A DNA stretch of 64,000 nucleotides from Paenibacillus mellifer (GTDB taxonomy: Bacteria; Bacillota; Bacilli; Paenibacillales; Paenibacillaceae): the NCBI RefSeq assembly GCF_023195895.1, contig NZ_JALPRK010000022.1:1-64000 (forward strand), given 5' to 3'. The stretch's first letter is position 1. Each line of letters opens with the position of its first letter. The notes beneath the pieces were generated by a model, which worked only from the letters and a program-made list of their open reading frames with translations, had not been told where the DNA came from and did not search any database. The position numbers and the translations under genes were made by a program. Positions 18,031 through 25,583 of the stretch are shown here, in pieces.

Positions 18031-19314
18031 TTAGATTAAGAAATATCGGAGTAGAATATACCCGCTGGAAACCACGATGGACAGGAGCATCAGCAGGAAG
18101 CCGTATTTAAGGAAGCGCATAAACGTAATCGGCTCCCCTTCCTTCGCAGACATCCCCGCGGCGATCAAATTGGCGCTGGCTCCAATCAGCGATCCATTGC
18201 CCCCGAGACATGCGCCAAGTGCCAAACTCCACCAAAGCGGCTCCAAGTTGCTGATTCCCATGGCCCCCATATCCTGAATCATCGGGATCATCGTAGCAAC
18301 GAATGGGATATTATCAAGGAACGAAGAGGCGATTGCGCTAAGCCACAGAATCAGCATGGAAGTCGTTAGCGGGTCCCCTCCGGTCAAGTCGATCGCCCAC
18401 TCGGCTAACCGCTTAATTGTGCCGGTATCGATCAAACCGCCGACAAGAACGAACAACCCGATAAAGAAGAAGATGGTAGGCCACTCAACGGAGCGGAACG
18501 CTCTTTCCATCACATGCTCCCCAGTGAGTAATAATAGTAGGAAAGCACCGGCTAAAGCTACGGTAGCCGACTCCAAATGCAGCGTTTGGTGCATGAAGAA
18601 GCCCAGCAGCGTCAAGCCCAAGATAGTCAGGCATTTCACGAGAAGTTTCCGATCCGTGATCAAGCCTTCCAGGCTGATGTTCATAATGTTCTTCTGATTT
18701 TTTGGCGTTGACTTAATGCTCTTGCGGAAAATCATGACGAGAAGTGGTAAGGTGGCTGCCAGAATCACAACGACAATCGGCGCCAGATTTTGCAGGAAAG
18801 CAACAAAGGTCAGTTCCTTCACGGCGCTGCCGATCATGATATTCGGCGGATCTCCGATCAAGGTTGCCGTACCACCGATGTTTGAGGCAACGACCAGTGA
18901 GAAAATGAAAGGAAAAGCCTTGACCTTAAGCTGACGGGTAATGCTGAAGGCGACCGGCACCATTAGAATGATCGTCGTCACATTATCCAAAAATGCGGAT
19001 CCAACGGCCGTGATCAGCGCGAGCAACCAGAGGATCGTTACAGGATTGCCTTTGGCCTTCCGGGCCGTCCAAATTCCTATATATTTGAATAATCCCGTTT
19101 CCGCTGTGGTATTTACGATAATCATCATGCCGATCAAGAGACCCAGCGTATTAAAATCAATGTGATGAATCGCAGACTCCTGATCAATGATGCCGAAGAC
19201 GATCATCAGAACGGCGCCAAACATAGCCAGCAGCGTCCGATGGATTTTCTCCGAGATAATAAGTGCGTACGTTAATAAAAAGATGATGATGGCCCAGATT
19301 GCTTGTTGTTCCAT
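18031..19314 (-). CDS. ArsB/NhaD-family ion transporter
   Basis: A 427-residue polytopic membrane protein of the ion-transporter superfamily that includes ArsB arsenite pumps and NhaD Na+/H+ antiporters. Two inverted halves each carry a conserved re-entrant signature: FLDNVTTIILMVPV and FLDNIPFVATMIPMI, followed by IGDPPNIMIGS and GGNGSLIGASANLI. The start at ATG 19314 follows AGAGGAG; the frame continues to 19371 but has no better start. Its leader contains an intrinsic terminator, suggesting control by attenuation. The family match does not decide between sodium, arsenite or organic anions; no ars genes are nearby. Confidence 0.88.
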   Translation of the reverse strand: MEQQAIWAIIIFLLTYALIISEKIHRTLLAMFGAVLMIVFGIIDQESAIHHIDFNTLGLLIGMMIIVNTTAETGLFKYIGIWTARKAKGNPVTILWLLALITAVGSAFLDNVTTIILMVPVAFSITRQLKVKAFPFIFSLVVASNIGGTATLIGDPPNIMIGSAVKELTFVAFLQNLAPIVVVILAATLPLLVMIFRKSIKSTPKNQKNIMNISLEGLITDRKLLVKCLTILGLTLLGFFMHQTLHLESATVALAGAFLLLLLTGEHVMERAFRSVEWPTIFFFIGLFVLVGGLIDTGTIKRLAEWAIDLTGGDPLTTSMLILWLSAIASSFLDNIPFVATMIPMIQDMGAMGISNLEPLWWSLALGACLGGNGSLIGASANLIAAGMSAKEGEPITFMRFLKYGFLLMLLSIVVSSGYILLRYFLI

Positions 19315-19398
19315 AATAATTCTCCTCTCCAAGGTTGCCGTAATTCGAGGTATCTTTAGATTGCCATGCAAGGGCAGAATTATGCCATTCTATTTGAA

Positions 19399-19433
19399 AA
19401 AAAGGCAAAAAGAGCCCGCAACGTGGCAGGCTC
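19399..19433 (-). terminator. Intrinsic terminator inside the leader of the NhaD-type gene
   Basis: Read on the minus strand: GAGCCTGC, loop CACGTT, GCGGGCTC (19433-19412), then TTTTT and a further T-run. It lies between a minus-strand promoter (19477-19505) and the transporter start at 19314, with no gene before it. It is therefore either an attenuator in a regulatory leader of ~155 nt or the end of a ~70-nt small RNA. I cannot match it to a named riboswitch. Confidence 0.7.
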
Positions 19434-19476
19434 CTCCGATAACTCTCATTTTCTATTGTTTGTAAATGCCTACATC

Positions 19477-19505
19477 ATTATATTATTAGTCATTTTAAAA
19501 GTAAA
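19477..19505 (-). promoter_or_regulatory. Promoter of the NhaD-type transporter leader
   Basis: On the minus strand TTTACT (19505-19500), a 17-bp spacer and TATAAT (19482-19477). The predicted transcript starts near 19470, leaving a long leader before the coding region. Confidence 0.6.
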
Positions 19506-19668
19506 GAACTTACTGCTAGGATTACCGTCATCGGTTTGTACCCTTGGGCTGAGCACATCCTCGACTTAGGTCTAGGTTGAAAAACCGTCCGTAGTCCGTT
19601 TTGGAAAGCCTGTAATCCACCTAGAATAGAGACATAAGGTTGATCGAATGAGAGGCGGTGATAAATCG

Positions 19669-19965
19669 ATGAAAACAAATCGACCGAAAGTATTCGCTAT
19701 TGTATTAATTGCCCTTGGTGCTTTGATTCTGCTGGGCAAGTTGACTCCCTTCCTGGGCAGCCTGTTCGGCTTGGTGATCGCGATCGTCATGATCGGTCTC
19801 GGTTATTACGGAATTCGCCGGGGGAACGCCTTCTTCGGATGGTTGGTCCTGATTTTCGGGGTCATTTCCCTGATTTCTAAGCTGGCCTGGCTGATCGTCC
19901 CGCTCTTGGGTATCGGATTAATCGTATACGGTATCTCTTCCTTAAAGGGAAGACGGAGTTACTGA
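19669..19965 (+). CDS. LiaI-like small membrane protein
   Basis: A 98-residue protein of almost entirely hydrophobic character with about four short transmembrane segments separated by Gly-rich turns (segments FAIVLIALGALILLGK, LFGLVIAIVMIGLGYYGI, WLVLIFGVISL, IVPLLGIGLIVYGI). It resembles the LiaI/LiaF-type transmembrane region (DUF5668). ATG 19669 is chosen over the in-frame ATG 19648 because GAGGCGGTG lies just before it. It opens a seven-gene operon with PspA, PspC, LiaF, LiaS and LiaR homologues. In Bacillus, LiaI anchors LiaH at the membrane during envelope stress; the same role is inferred. Confidence 0.8.
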   Translation: MKTNRPKVFAIVLIALGALILLGKLTPFLGSLFGLVIAIVMIGLGYYGIRRGNAFFGWLVLIFGVISLISKLAWLIVPLLGIGLIVYGISSLKGRRSY

Positions 19966-20028
19966 TTTGATAGCATACATGCAAAATAACTTGAAATGAG
20001 GACCGAAAGGTTAGGAGGGAAGGGTGTC

Positions 20029-20703
20029 ATGAGTGTATTTCGTCGGGTACGAGATATTACGGTAGCTACTTTGAATGAAAAGTTAGAGCAATCTCAAGAT
20101 CCGGTCAGATTGATCGACCAGTTCCTGATCGAAACGCGACAGGAAATCACCGAAGCCGAGAAGCTGCATTACCAATACAGCGGTCATGCCAAGCAAATGA
20201 AGCAGCAGGTGGATCAAGCCAAGGTCATGCGCGACAAACGTGAGGAACAAGCGCTGCTCGCTTTGAAAGCAGGCGAGGAGCACTTGGCTAAGCTGGCCTT
20301 GCAGGAGAAGATGCTGTATGAGGAAAAGGTGGAGCAATACACCGAATTGTACTCGCAGAGCTTGGAATCCCTGCAGGAATTGGAAGCTCAGCTGAACGAA
20401 TTGAAGACCGAATATCAGGTTGTGTATAGTAAACGTCAATATTACTACGCAAGAATGGAGACGCTTCGTTTACAGCAGCGGATGAACCAGCGGATGAGCG
20501 GTTACGGCGTGCAGGATGTGCCGAAGATGTTCCATCGCTTGGAGGATCGGGTATCCGATATGGAATGGGAAGCCCGCAGCCTGCGTGATTTGCGGAGAGC
20601 GGGTACGGATTTCGTGAACCAAGCCGGCTCCGCCATCCAATCTACTCTGGAACAGGAGCTCTCCCGCTTGAAGCAGAAGCTGAATAACAAGGGAGAGGAG
20701 TAA
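20029..20703 (+). CDS. pspA: PspA/IM30-family membrane-stress protein (first copy)
   Basis: A 224-residue protein, nearly all coiled-coil, starting SVFRRVRDITVATLNEKLEQ. The pattern of an N-terminal amphipathic helix, long heptad-rich helices with many Gln, Glu and Lys, and the segment QDPVRLIDQFLIETRQEI is typical of PspA/LiaH/Vipp1. These proteins form large rings or rods on damaged membranes. Start ATG 20029 follows AGGAGGG. A second, diverged copy lies two genes downstream (21213), so the operon carries a PspA pair. Confidence 0.92.
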   Translation: MSVFRRVRDITVATLNEKLEQSQDPVRLIDQFLIETRQEITEAEKLHYQYSGHAKQMKQQVDQAKVMRDKREEQALLALKAGEEHLAKLALQEKMLYEEKVEQYTELYSQSLESLQELEAQLNELKTEYQVVYSKRQYYYARMETLRLQQRMNQRMSGYGVQDVPKMFHRLEDRVSDMEWEARSLRDLRRAGTDFVNQAGSAIQSTLEQELSRLKQKLNNKGEE

Positions 20704-20708
20704 GATCG

Positions 20709-21209
20709 ATGGGAAGACCTTTGTATCGTTCCAGACGGGATCGCTGGATTAGCGGTTTGATCGGTGGATTGGGCGAATATTTCGGCATTAACGTCGGCGT
20801 GCTCCGGCTGATCGCTTTTCTCAGCATCTTCTTCACCGGCGGGACGACGATATTCATCTACCTTATCGCCACCTTGGTTATCTCCAAGGAGCCGTATCCG
20901 CCTCACGATCCATACTATAACGGCGGATGGCCGGGCGGAGGTCCACAGCCGGGTTACGGCCCCAAACGCCGGGACTTCTATGAGGATCCCCGTTTCGGAG
21001 CTCGCCCGCCGTACGGAAATCCAAACGGAAATACTTACGGAACCCAGCCGCCGCAATACGGCGCGGGCGCTCCGGGAACCGGATTCCAAGCCTCCCCGGG
21101 AGCTTCCAATCTGGATTCCATGATGGAAGATATCGAGAAGAAAGCGATGAAAAAAGAACTGGATGAGCTGCGTAAGAAGCTCTCCGACTACGAGAAGGGA
21201 GAAGTGTAA
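20709..21209 (+). CDS. PspC-domain membrane protein
   Basis: A 166-residue protein. The first ~60 residues (LYRSRRDRWISGLIGGLGEY through GTTIFIYLIATLVI) form the PspC domain: a basic segment, a Gly-rich turn and a transmembrane helix. A Pro/Gly/Tyr-rich linker (~65-130) follows, and the C-terminus (SNLDSMMEDIEKKAMKKELD) is a short coiled coil that could bind the PspA proteins. It lies 5 bp after pspA and 3 bp before the second pspA-like gene. PspC is an inner-membrane partner and sensor in Psp systems; it replaces LiaG in this operon. Confidence 0.9.
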   Translation: MGRPLYRSRRDRWISGLIGGLGEYFGINVGVLRLIAFLSIFFTGGTTIFIYLIATLVISKEPYPPHDPYYNGGWPGGGPQPGYGPKRRDFYEDPRFGARPPYGNPNGNTYGTQPPQYGAGAPGTGFQASPGASNLDSMMEDIEKKAMKKELDELRKKLSDYEKGEV

Positions 21210-21212
21210 AAC

Positions 21213-21914
21213 ATGGGAGTATTCAAGAGAATTAAAGATATTACAAAGGCATCGGTTAACGACTTGCTGGATAAGGTGGAAGACCCAATCGTCATGCTCA
21301 ATCAGTACCTGCGAGATATGGAGGCTGAAATTCGCGACGCCGAAGTGACGGTGGCCAAGCAAATGGCCAACGAACGCCGGATGAAGCAACGCCTGGACGA
21401 AGCGGCTCGCATCTCCTCGCAACGGGAAGCTCAAGCTGAAATTGCGCTTCGCAATGGCCAGGAAGAAGTAGCTCGCAAGATGCTGGAAGAGAAAATCCAT
21501 TATGATCAAAAGCAAACGGAATTCGCCGAGCTGCATGCTCAGTCTGAAGCTCAGGCGGCTGAACTCAAACAGCAGCTTCACGAGATGAAGGACGAATTCT
21601 ACAAACTGCGCAACAAACGGAACGAGCTGGTGAGCCGTGCGCAAATGGCGAAAGCCAGAAAACAAATGTCGCAAATCAGCAGCCTGCATACGATCGAAAG
21701 CGGCAATGCTTCGCTCGGATTCCATCGGATGGAAGAGAAGATCATGCAGTTGGAAGCCGAAGCCGAGGTAGCTGGCGTTGTGTACCGGGGTACTTCGCCA
21801 TCCACGTACATCAGCCCAGCGGATGCCGAGAAGCAACTGAAAGTGGATGCGCAGCTTGAAGCGTTGAAAGCGAAGCTGAACCCGTCCGAGGTTCGCGAAG
21901 AAGACAAGGAATAA
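21213..21914 (+). CDS. liaH: PspA/IM30-family protein, LiaH-like (second copy)
   Basis: A 233-residue coiled-coil protein beginning [20 protein letters not shown] and containing [18 protein letters not shown], the conserved PspA first-helix segment. It is longer than the first copy, with a C-terminal tail containing [20 protein letters not shown]. In Bacillus the LiaH homologue is strongly induced by lipid II-binding antibiotics. It is the last gene before an internal terminator, so it belongs to the abundant effector part of the operon. Whether this copy or the 20029 copy is the functional LiaH equivalent cannot be decided from sequence. Confidence 0.9.
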   Translation: MGVFKRIKDITKASVNDLLDKVEDPIVMLNQYLRDMEAEIRDAEVTVAKQMANERRMKQRLDEAARISSQREAQAEIALRNGQEEVARKMLEEKIHYDQKQTEFAELHAQSEAQAAELKQQLHEMKDEFYKLRNKRNELVSRAQMAKARKQMSQISSLHTIESGNASLGFHRMEEKIMQLEAEAEVAGVVYRGTSPSTYISPADAEKQLKVDAQLEALKAKLNPSEVREEDKE

Positions 21915-21955
21915 CTACACGTCCGGTGGACATTGTGATATTCTAAATATTGGTG

Positions 21956-21995
21956 AAGCCATGCGGTATGGGGTCCCATACCGTTATGGCTTTTT
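21956..21995 (+). terminator. Internal terminator of the lia/psp operon
   Basis: AAGCCATGCGGTATGGG pairs with CCCATACCGTTATGGCTT (two mismatched positions) and is followed by TTTTT. It sits between the effector genes and liaF-liaS-liaR. A leaky terminator here gives abundant effector mRNA and less regulator mRNA, as described for liaIH versus liaGFSR in Bacillus subtilis. Confidence 0.82.
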
Positions 21996-22028
21996 ACAAC
22001 TCTATGAACCTGCAGGGAGGTGCGGCAT

Positions 22029-22679
22029 ATGGATACACGAAAAAGGTTCTTAGCCATCGCTTTGATTGGATTTGGGGTACTGTTGATTTTCGGGAAGTGG
22101 CTGAGTTTCTTCACCATTGTCGCCCTCTTGCTTCTTATATTCGGCATTTATATAATCCGGCAGGGGGAGCAGGTCAAGACCGGCTATATCTTACTTGCGA
22201 TCGGCGGTGGAATGATTCTGCTCGACCATTTCATGCTGGTCCTGGCAATTCTGATGATCTCGCTTGGTTATTACTACGCGAAAATTCGCAAAACGCAGCC
22301 TCAGGGCAATTACGTGCAGAAACAGAATATCACCTCGAGTATCCGTTGGGATCGCGATCCATGGAGCTTGCGGAATACGAGCATGTGGCATGTGTTCGGG
22401 GAGCTGGACATCGATTTGTCGCTGGCCATGGTGGAAGGGGGACATAACGTCCTTATGTTTCAAGGGATCGTCGGGGATGTCGATCTGGTGATTCCGGAGG
22501 ATTACGGCGTGGAGATCGAAGCGTTTGTGTTGTTTGGGCAAATCGACTTCAGCCAAGACAAAGAAACGGGCATGCTCAATCGGCTGTATTGGAAGTCGCC
22601 GAACTATGAGCTCCGTGACCAAAAAGTGAAAATCATCATTTCCTATCTTGTAGGAGATGTCGATATACGATTAACTTAA
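22029..22679 (+). CDS. liaF: LiaF-like membrane regulator of the Lia system
   Basis: A 216-residue protein with about four N-terminal hydrophobic helices (residues ~8-85) and a soluble C-terminal domain (WHVFGELDIDLSLAMVEGG to VGDVDIRLT), matching the LiaF/YvqF cell-wall-antibiotic response domain with its repeated G-D-[LV]-D beta segments. ATG 22029 follows GGGAGG; the in-frame GTG at 22020 overlaps that site. In Bacillus LiaF inhibits the LiaS kinase until the envelope is stressed. It precedes the kinase gene by 19 bp. Confidence 0.88.
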   Translation: MDTRKRFLAIALIGFGVLLIFGKWLSFFTIVALLLLIFGIYIIRQGEQVKTGYILLAIGGGMILLDHFMLVLAILMISLGYYYAKIRKTQPQGNYVQKQNITSSIRWDRDPWSLRNTSMWHVFGELDIDLSLAMVEGGHNVLMFQGIVGDVDLVIPEDYGVEIEAFVLFGQIDFSQDKETGMLNRLYWKSPNYELRDQKVKIIISYLVGDVDIRLT

Positions 22680-22698
22680 GACAGGAGGAACATCCCGC

Positions 22699-23781
22699 AT
22701 GAAATCGAAAAAGCCGAGCAATATGGTATCCCGCAGCATGCGCGGAGGGATTCTCCTGTCTGTCATTATGATGGCAGCCACCTTTTACGTGCTGTATACA
22801 TACGGGTATTTCCACCCCCAAACGTCTTGGAGGACGGGCATCAAGGCCGGGGTTACGTTACTGTCGCTGCTTGTCATCATCGGTGCGGCTTACGGTTTAA
22901 TACAGGGATATCGTCCCAAACGCCAAATCGACGGACTACGTGAAGCGCTCCTGCAATGGGAGAAAGGCAACCAAACCGGGAGCGTTCCAAAGCTTGGCGA
23001 AGACGAACTCGGCCGACTGGCGGAGCAACTGGAGCGGATCGGTAAACGCTGGGAGGAGCAAGTGTCCTCCCTTCAGCGATTGTCGACGCATAATGCCCAA
23101 TTAGCCGAGCAAGCTCGAGTTTCGGCCATTGTGGAGGAGAGGCAGCGGCTCGCACGAGAGCTGCATGATGCCGTGTCCCAGCAGCTGTTTGCCATCTCGA
23201 TGACGGCCACGGCCGTAGGGAGAACACTGGATAAGGACTTTGACAGGGCGCAACGCCAGGTGGAGTTGATCGAAGAAATGGCTTCGGTCGCCCAGTCGGA
23301 AATGCGAGCGTTATTGCTTCATTTGCGGCCGGTCTACCTGGAAGGCAAGGAGTTGTCCCAAGGTTTGCGCGATCTGGTTAAGGAATTGAAAACCAAGGTC
23401 CCGATGGATTTAACGCTTGAGATGGACGAGGACTTGAGCTTAGGTAAGGGCATCGAAAACCATCTGTTCCGGATCATTCAGGAGGCGATGTCCAATACGT
23501 TGCGGCATGCCAAGGCGGACAAAATGGAGATTCGGATTCACCGACGGGGCGAAGCGGTCAAGGTGACGTTGCGTGACAATGGCATCGGCTTCGAGCTGGA
23601 TGATAAGAAGCAAGCCTCCTATGGTCTGTCCAACATGCAGGAACGCATCCATGAAATCGGCGGATCGATTCAGTTTATCACGGCGCCCGGCAAAGGGACG
23701 CGCATTGAGATTACCGTTCCATTAATTATTGAAGAAAGCGGGGAAGAGGTCAGCCATGGAGATGGAAGACAAGGAGATTAA
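22699..23781 (+). CDS. liaS: LiaS-like sensor histidine kinase
   Basis: A 360-residue kinase with two N-terminal transmembrane helices (about 17-38 and 47-68) and almost no extracellular loop, as in intramembrane-sensing kinases. A HAMP-like linker follows (~85-120), then a HisKA_3 domain with His156 in RELHDAVSQQLFAISM and an HATPase domain with N-box SNTLRHA and G-box DNGIGF. The end overlaps the response regulator start by 26 bp. Expected to phosphorylate LiaR on envelope stress under LiaF control. Confidence 0.93.
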   Translation: MKSKKPSNMVSRSMRGGILLSVIMMAATFYVLYTYGYFHPQTSWRTGIKAGVTLLSLLVIIGAAYGLIQGYRPKRQIDGLREALLQWEKGNQTGSVPKLGEDELGRLAEQLERIGKRWEEQVSSLQRLSTHNAQLAEQARVSAIVEERQRLARELHDAVSQQLFAISMTATAVGRTLDKDFDRAQRQVELIEEMASVAQSEMRALLLHLRPVYLEGKELSQGLRDLVKELKTKVPMDLTLEMDEDLSLGKGIENHLFRIIQEAMSNTLRHAKADKMEIRIHRRGEAVKVTLRDNGIGFELDDKKQASYGLSNMQERIHEIGGSIQFITAPGKGTRIEITVPLIIEESGEEVSHGDGRQGD

Positions 23782-24409
23782 AGTACTGCTTGTGGATGAT
23801 CATGAAATGGTGAGAATCGGCCTGGCGGCGGTACTTGGCACGGAAGACGGCATCGAGGTCGTCGGAGAGGCCAGCAGCGGAGAAGAAGGAATCCGCCTGG
23901 CACAGGAATACCGGCCAGATGTCGTGCTGATGGATCTCGTCATGGAGGGGATGGACGGGATCGAAGCCACCCGGCAACTGCTCGCGCAGCATCCGGATTG
24001 TAAAGTGATCGTCCTCACCAGTTACCTGGACGACGAGAAGATGTACCCGGTTATCGAAGCCGGGGCTTTCAGCTATTTGCTTAAAACTTCGCGGGCATCC
24101 GAAATCGCCGAGGCGATCCGGGCAGCGGCTCGCGGCCAATCGGTCTTGGAATCGCAGGTCGCTTCCAAGATGATGAACCGGTTCCGTCAGCCTAAGGTGG
24201 AGGCGCCGGCTCACGAGGAGTTAACCGAACGCGAAATGGATGTTTTGCGGTTATTGGCTCAGGGCAAATCGAATCAGGATATCGCCGATGATCTGATTAT
24301 TGGGATCAAGACGGTCAAATTCCATGTCACCAATATTTTAGCAAAGCTGGGGGTTGAGGATCGCACCCAGGCGGCTATTTATGCTTATAAGAACGGTTTG
24401 GCGGAGTAA
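23756..24409 (+). CDS. liaR: LiaR-like NarL/LuxR-type response regulator
   Basis: A 217-residue response regulator. The receiver domain has the acidic pair at residues 14-15 (LLVDDHEMVRIG), the phosphoacceptor Asp60 (VVLMDLVMEGMDG) and the conserved Lys in YLLKTSRA. The C-terminal LuxR-type helix-turn-helix runs from ELTEREMDVLRLLAQGKSN to VEDRTQAAIYAYK. The ATG at 23756 with GAGG upstream is preferred over the longer frame. It should activate the operon promoter upstream of 19669. Its 3' end forms half of the terminator stem. Confidence 0.93.
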   Translation: MEMEDKEIKVLLVDDHEMVRIGLAAVLGTEDGIEVVGEASSGEEGIRLAQEYRPDVVLMDLVMEGMDGIEATRQLLAQHPDCKVIVLTSYLDDEKMYPVIEAGAFSYLLKTSRASEIAEAIRAAARGQSVLESQVASKMMNRFRQPKVEAPAHEELTEREMDVLRLLAQGKSNQDIADDLIIGIKTVKFHVTNILAKLGVEDRTQAAIYAYKNGLAE

Positions 24410-24433
24410 CCAGCTCCGACAAACCGTTTTTTT
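24392..24433. terminator. Terminator between convergent liaR and gerC
   Basis: AACGGTTTG and GCGGAG (24392-24406) pair with CTCCGA and CAAACCGTT (24414-24428), followed by TTTTT. The 5' arm lies inside the liaR coding end. Confidence 0.85.
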
Positions 24434-25583
24434 ACCGGTTCAGCAATTTATAGGAGGAGGAATGAACGAGGTTCATTTCGACCTGGACCTCGTCCAGTTC
24501 CATCAAGGAAATTAGCGGCTTACCACGCGACATTAGCTCTTTCCAACGCGCATGCTCATCACGGTACAGCTTCTCTTCCAGGTTGTAGAGATCGATTTGT
24601 TTGGCCTTCGCCGCATCAAAGGAACGCCGGATGTCTTGTTCAATTTTCTTCTCCGCCAGCTCGTCGATCGTGGCGGCAGAGACTCCGCTGGCCGTTCCCG
24701 CCTCGGTGATATAGGCTTTGATCCGTACTTGGATACGAACCTTAGGGTATTCATCATTAGCGCGGACCCCGACGTCCGATTTGCTATGGATAATGCTCAG
24801 CGTTACCGGCGTTCCGTCTTCCAAGGTTAGTGTCAATGGAAATATGATCATTCGATTGAAAGCGATATATCTGGCGCCCTGGAGCATCGCTGAATTAACG
24901 AGTCCGCGGTTCGCTCCTTGCGCAATGGCATAAGCCCCGACAAGCTTCACTTGGGAAACGGGCTCGCCCTCCCCTTTCCAGACCTTGGTCGTACAGCTGA
25001 TCAATGGCAATAGTGCCGTAACGGCCGGTTCCTTCACGCCGTTCATCAGATTAATGACTCGAATTGGCTCAATGAAGGAGTATTGCCTAAATATTTCCTC
25101 GGGATCAAGCAGCTCCGAATTTAATACTGATTCATTAAGAAGGGATATGCTCGAGAAAATATCGGGAATGTTCTGATAGGTGCCAAATACCCAAGGCGTA
25201 TACCGAAGATCGCGGTTTTGGATTAAGCCATTGACGGCTTCAGTCAAGTGCTTGTCGAGTAGCGCCTTGGAGAAGACGATCGCCCTAACATGGGTCCAGA
25301 ACGTTCGCTGCTGCGAGGCGGGATAGAGGGAGTTCAACGCCTCATCGATCGTTCTCCCCTCGCCCTGGCCGATCCACACTTTACCGTTCCCCGTTTCAAC
25401 GGTGCCTTCCTGTTTGGCAATTTCTGCAAAGTCCAGTAATTGGCTGTAGATGATATAGCGGCCTTCCTTATAATCGACTCCCAGCGCGGTGATGAAATTG
25501 ATGTTTTGCGTTTCTTTCATATCCCAACATCCTGTCAGCAGCAGGCTAAACACAAGTACTAGGATCGCTAATGAGGCTCTCAA
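24432..25583 (-). CDS. gerC: Ger(x)C-family spore germination lipoprotein
   Basis: A 383-residue protein with a lipoprotein signal (LLLTGC, Cys19) followed by WDMKETQNINFITALGVDY, the Ger(x)C signature. GerC subunits sit on the outer face of the spore inner membrane in the germinant receptor. Start TTG 25583 with AAGGAGGG upstream; it overlaps the preceding gerA stop as TTGA. It is the last of a gerB-gerA-gerC set, an order different from the classical A-B-C. Confidence 0.93.
   Translation of the reverse strand: MRASLAILVLVFSLLLTGCWDMKETQNINFITALGVDYKEGRYIIYSQLLDFAEIAKQEGTVETGNGKVWIGQGEGRTIDEALNSLYPASQQRTFWTHVRAIVFSKALLDKHLTEAVNGLIQNRDLRYTPWVFGTYQNIPDIFSSISLLNESVLNSELLDPEEIFRQYSFIEPIRVINLMNGVKEPAVTALLPLISCTTKVWKGEGEPVSQVKLVGAYAIAQGANRGLVNSAMLQGARYIAFNRMIIFPLTLTLEDGTPVTLSIIHSKSDVGVRANDEYPKVRIQVRIKAYITEAGTASGVSAATIDELAEKKIEQDIRRSFDAAKAKQIDLYNLEEKLYRDEHARWKELMSRGKPLISLMELDEVQVEMNLVHSSSYKLLNR

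Noticed and set aside
20502-21836. Long minus-strand open frame (444 codons) across the pspA-pspC-liaH region
   Set aside because: It is antisense to three well-supported coding regions, has a biased composition typical of shadow frames and no ribosome-binding site or family match.
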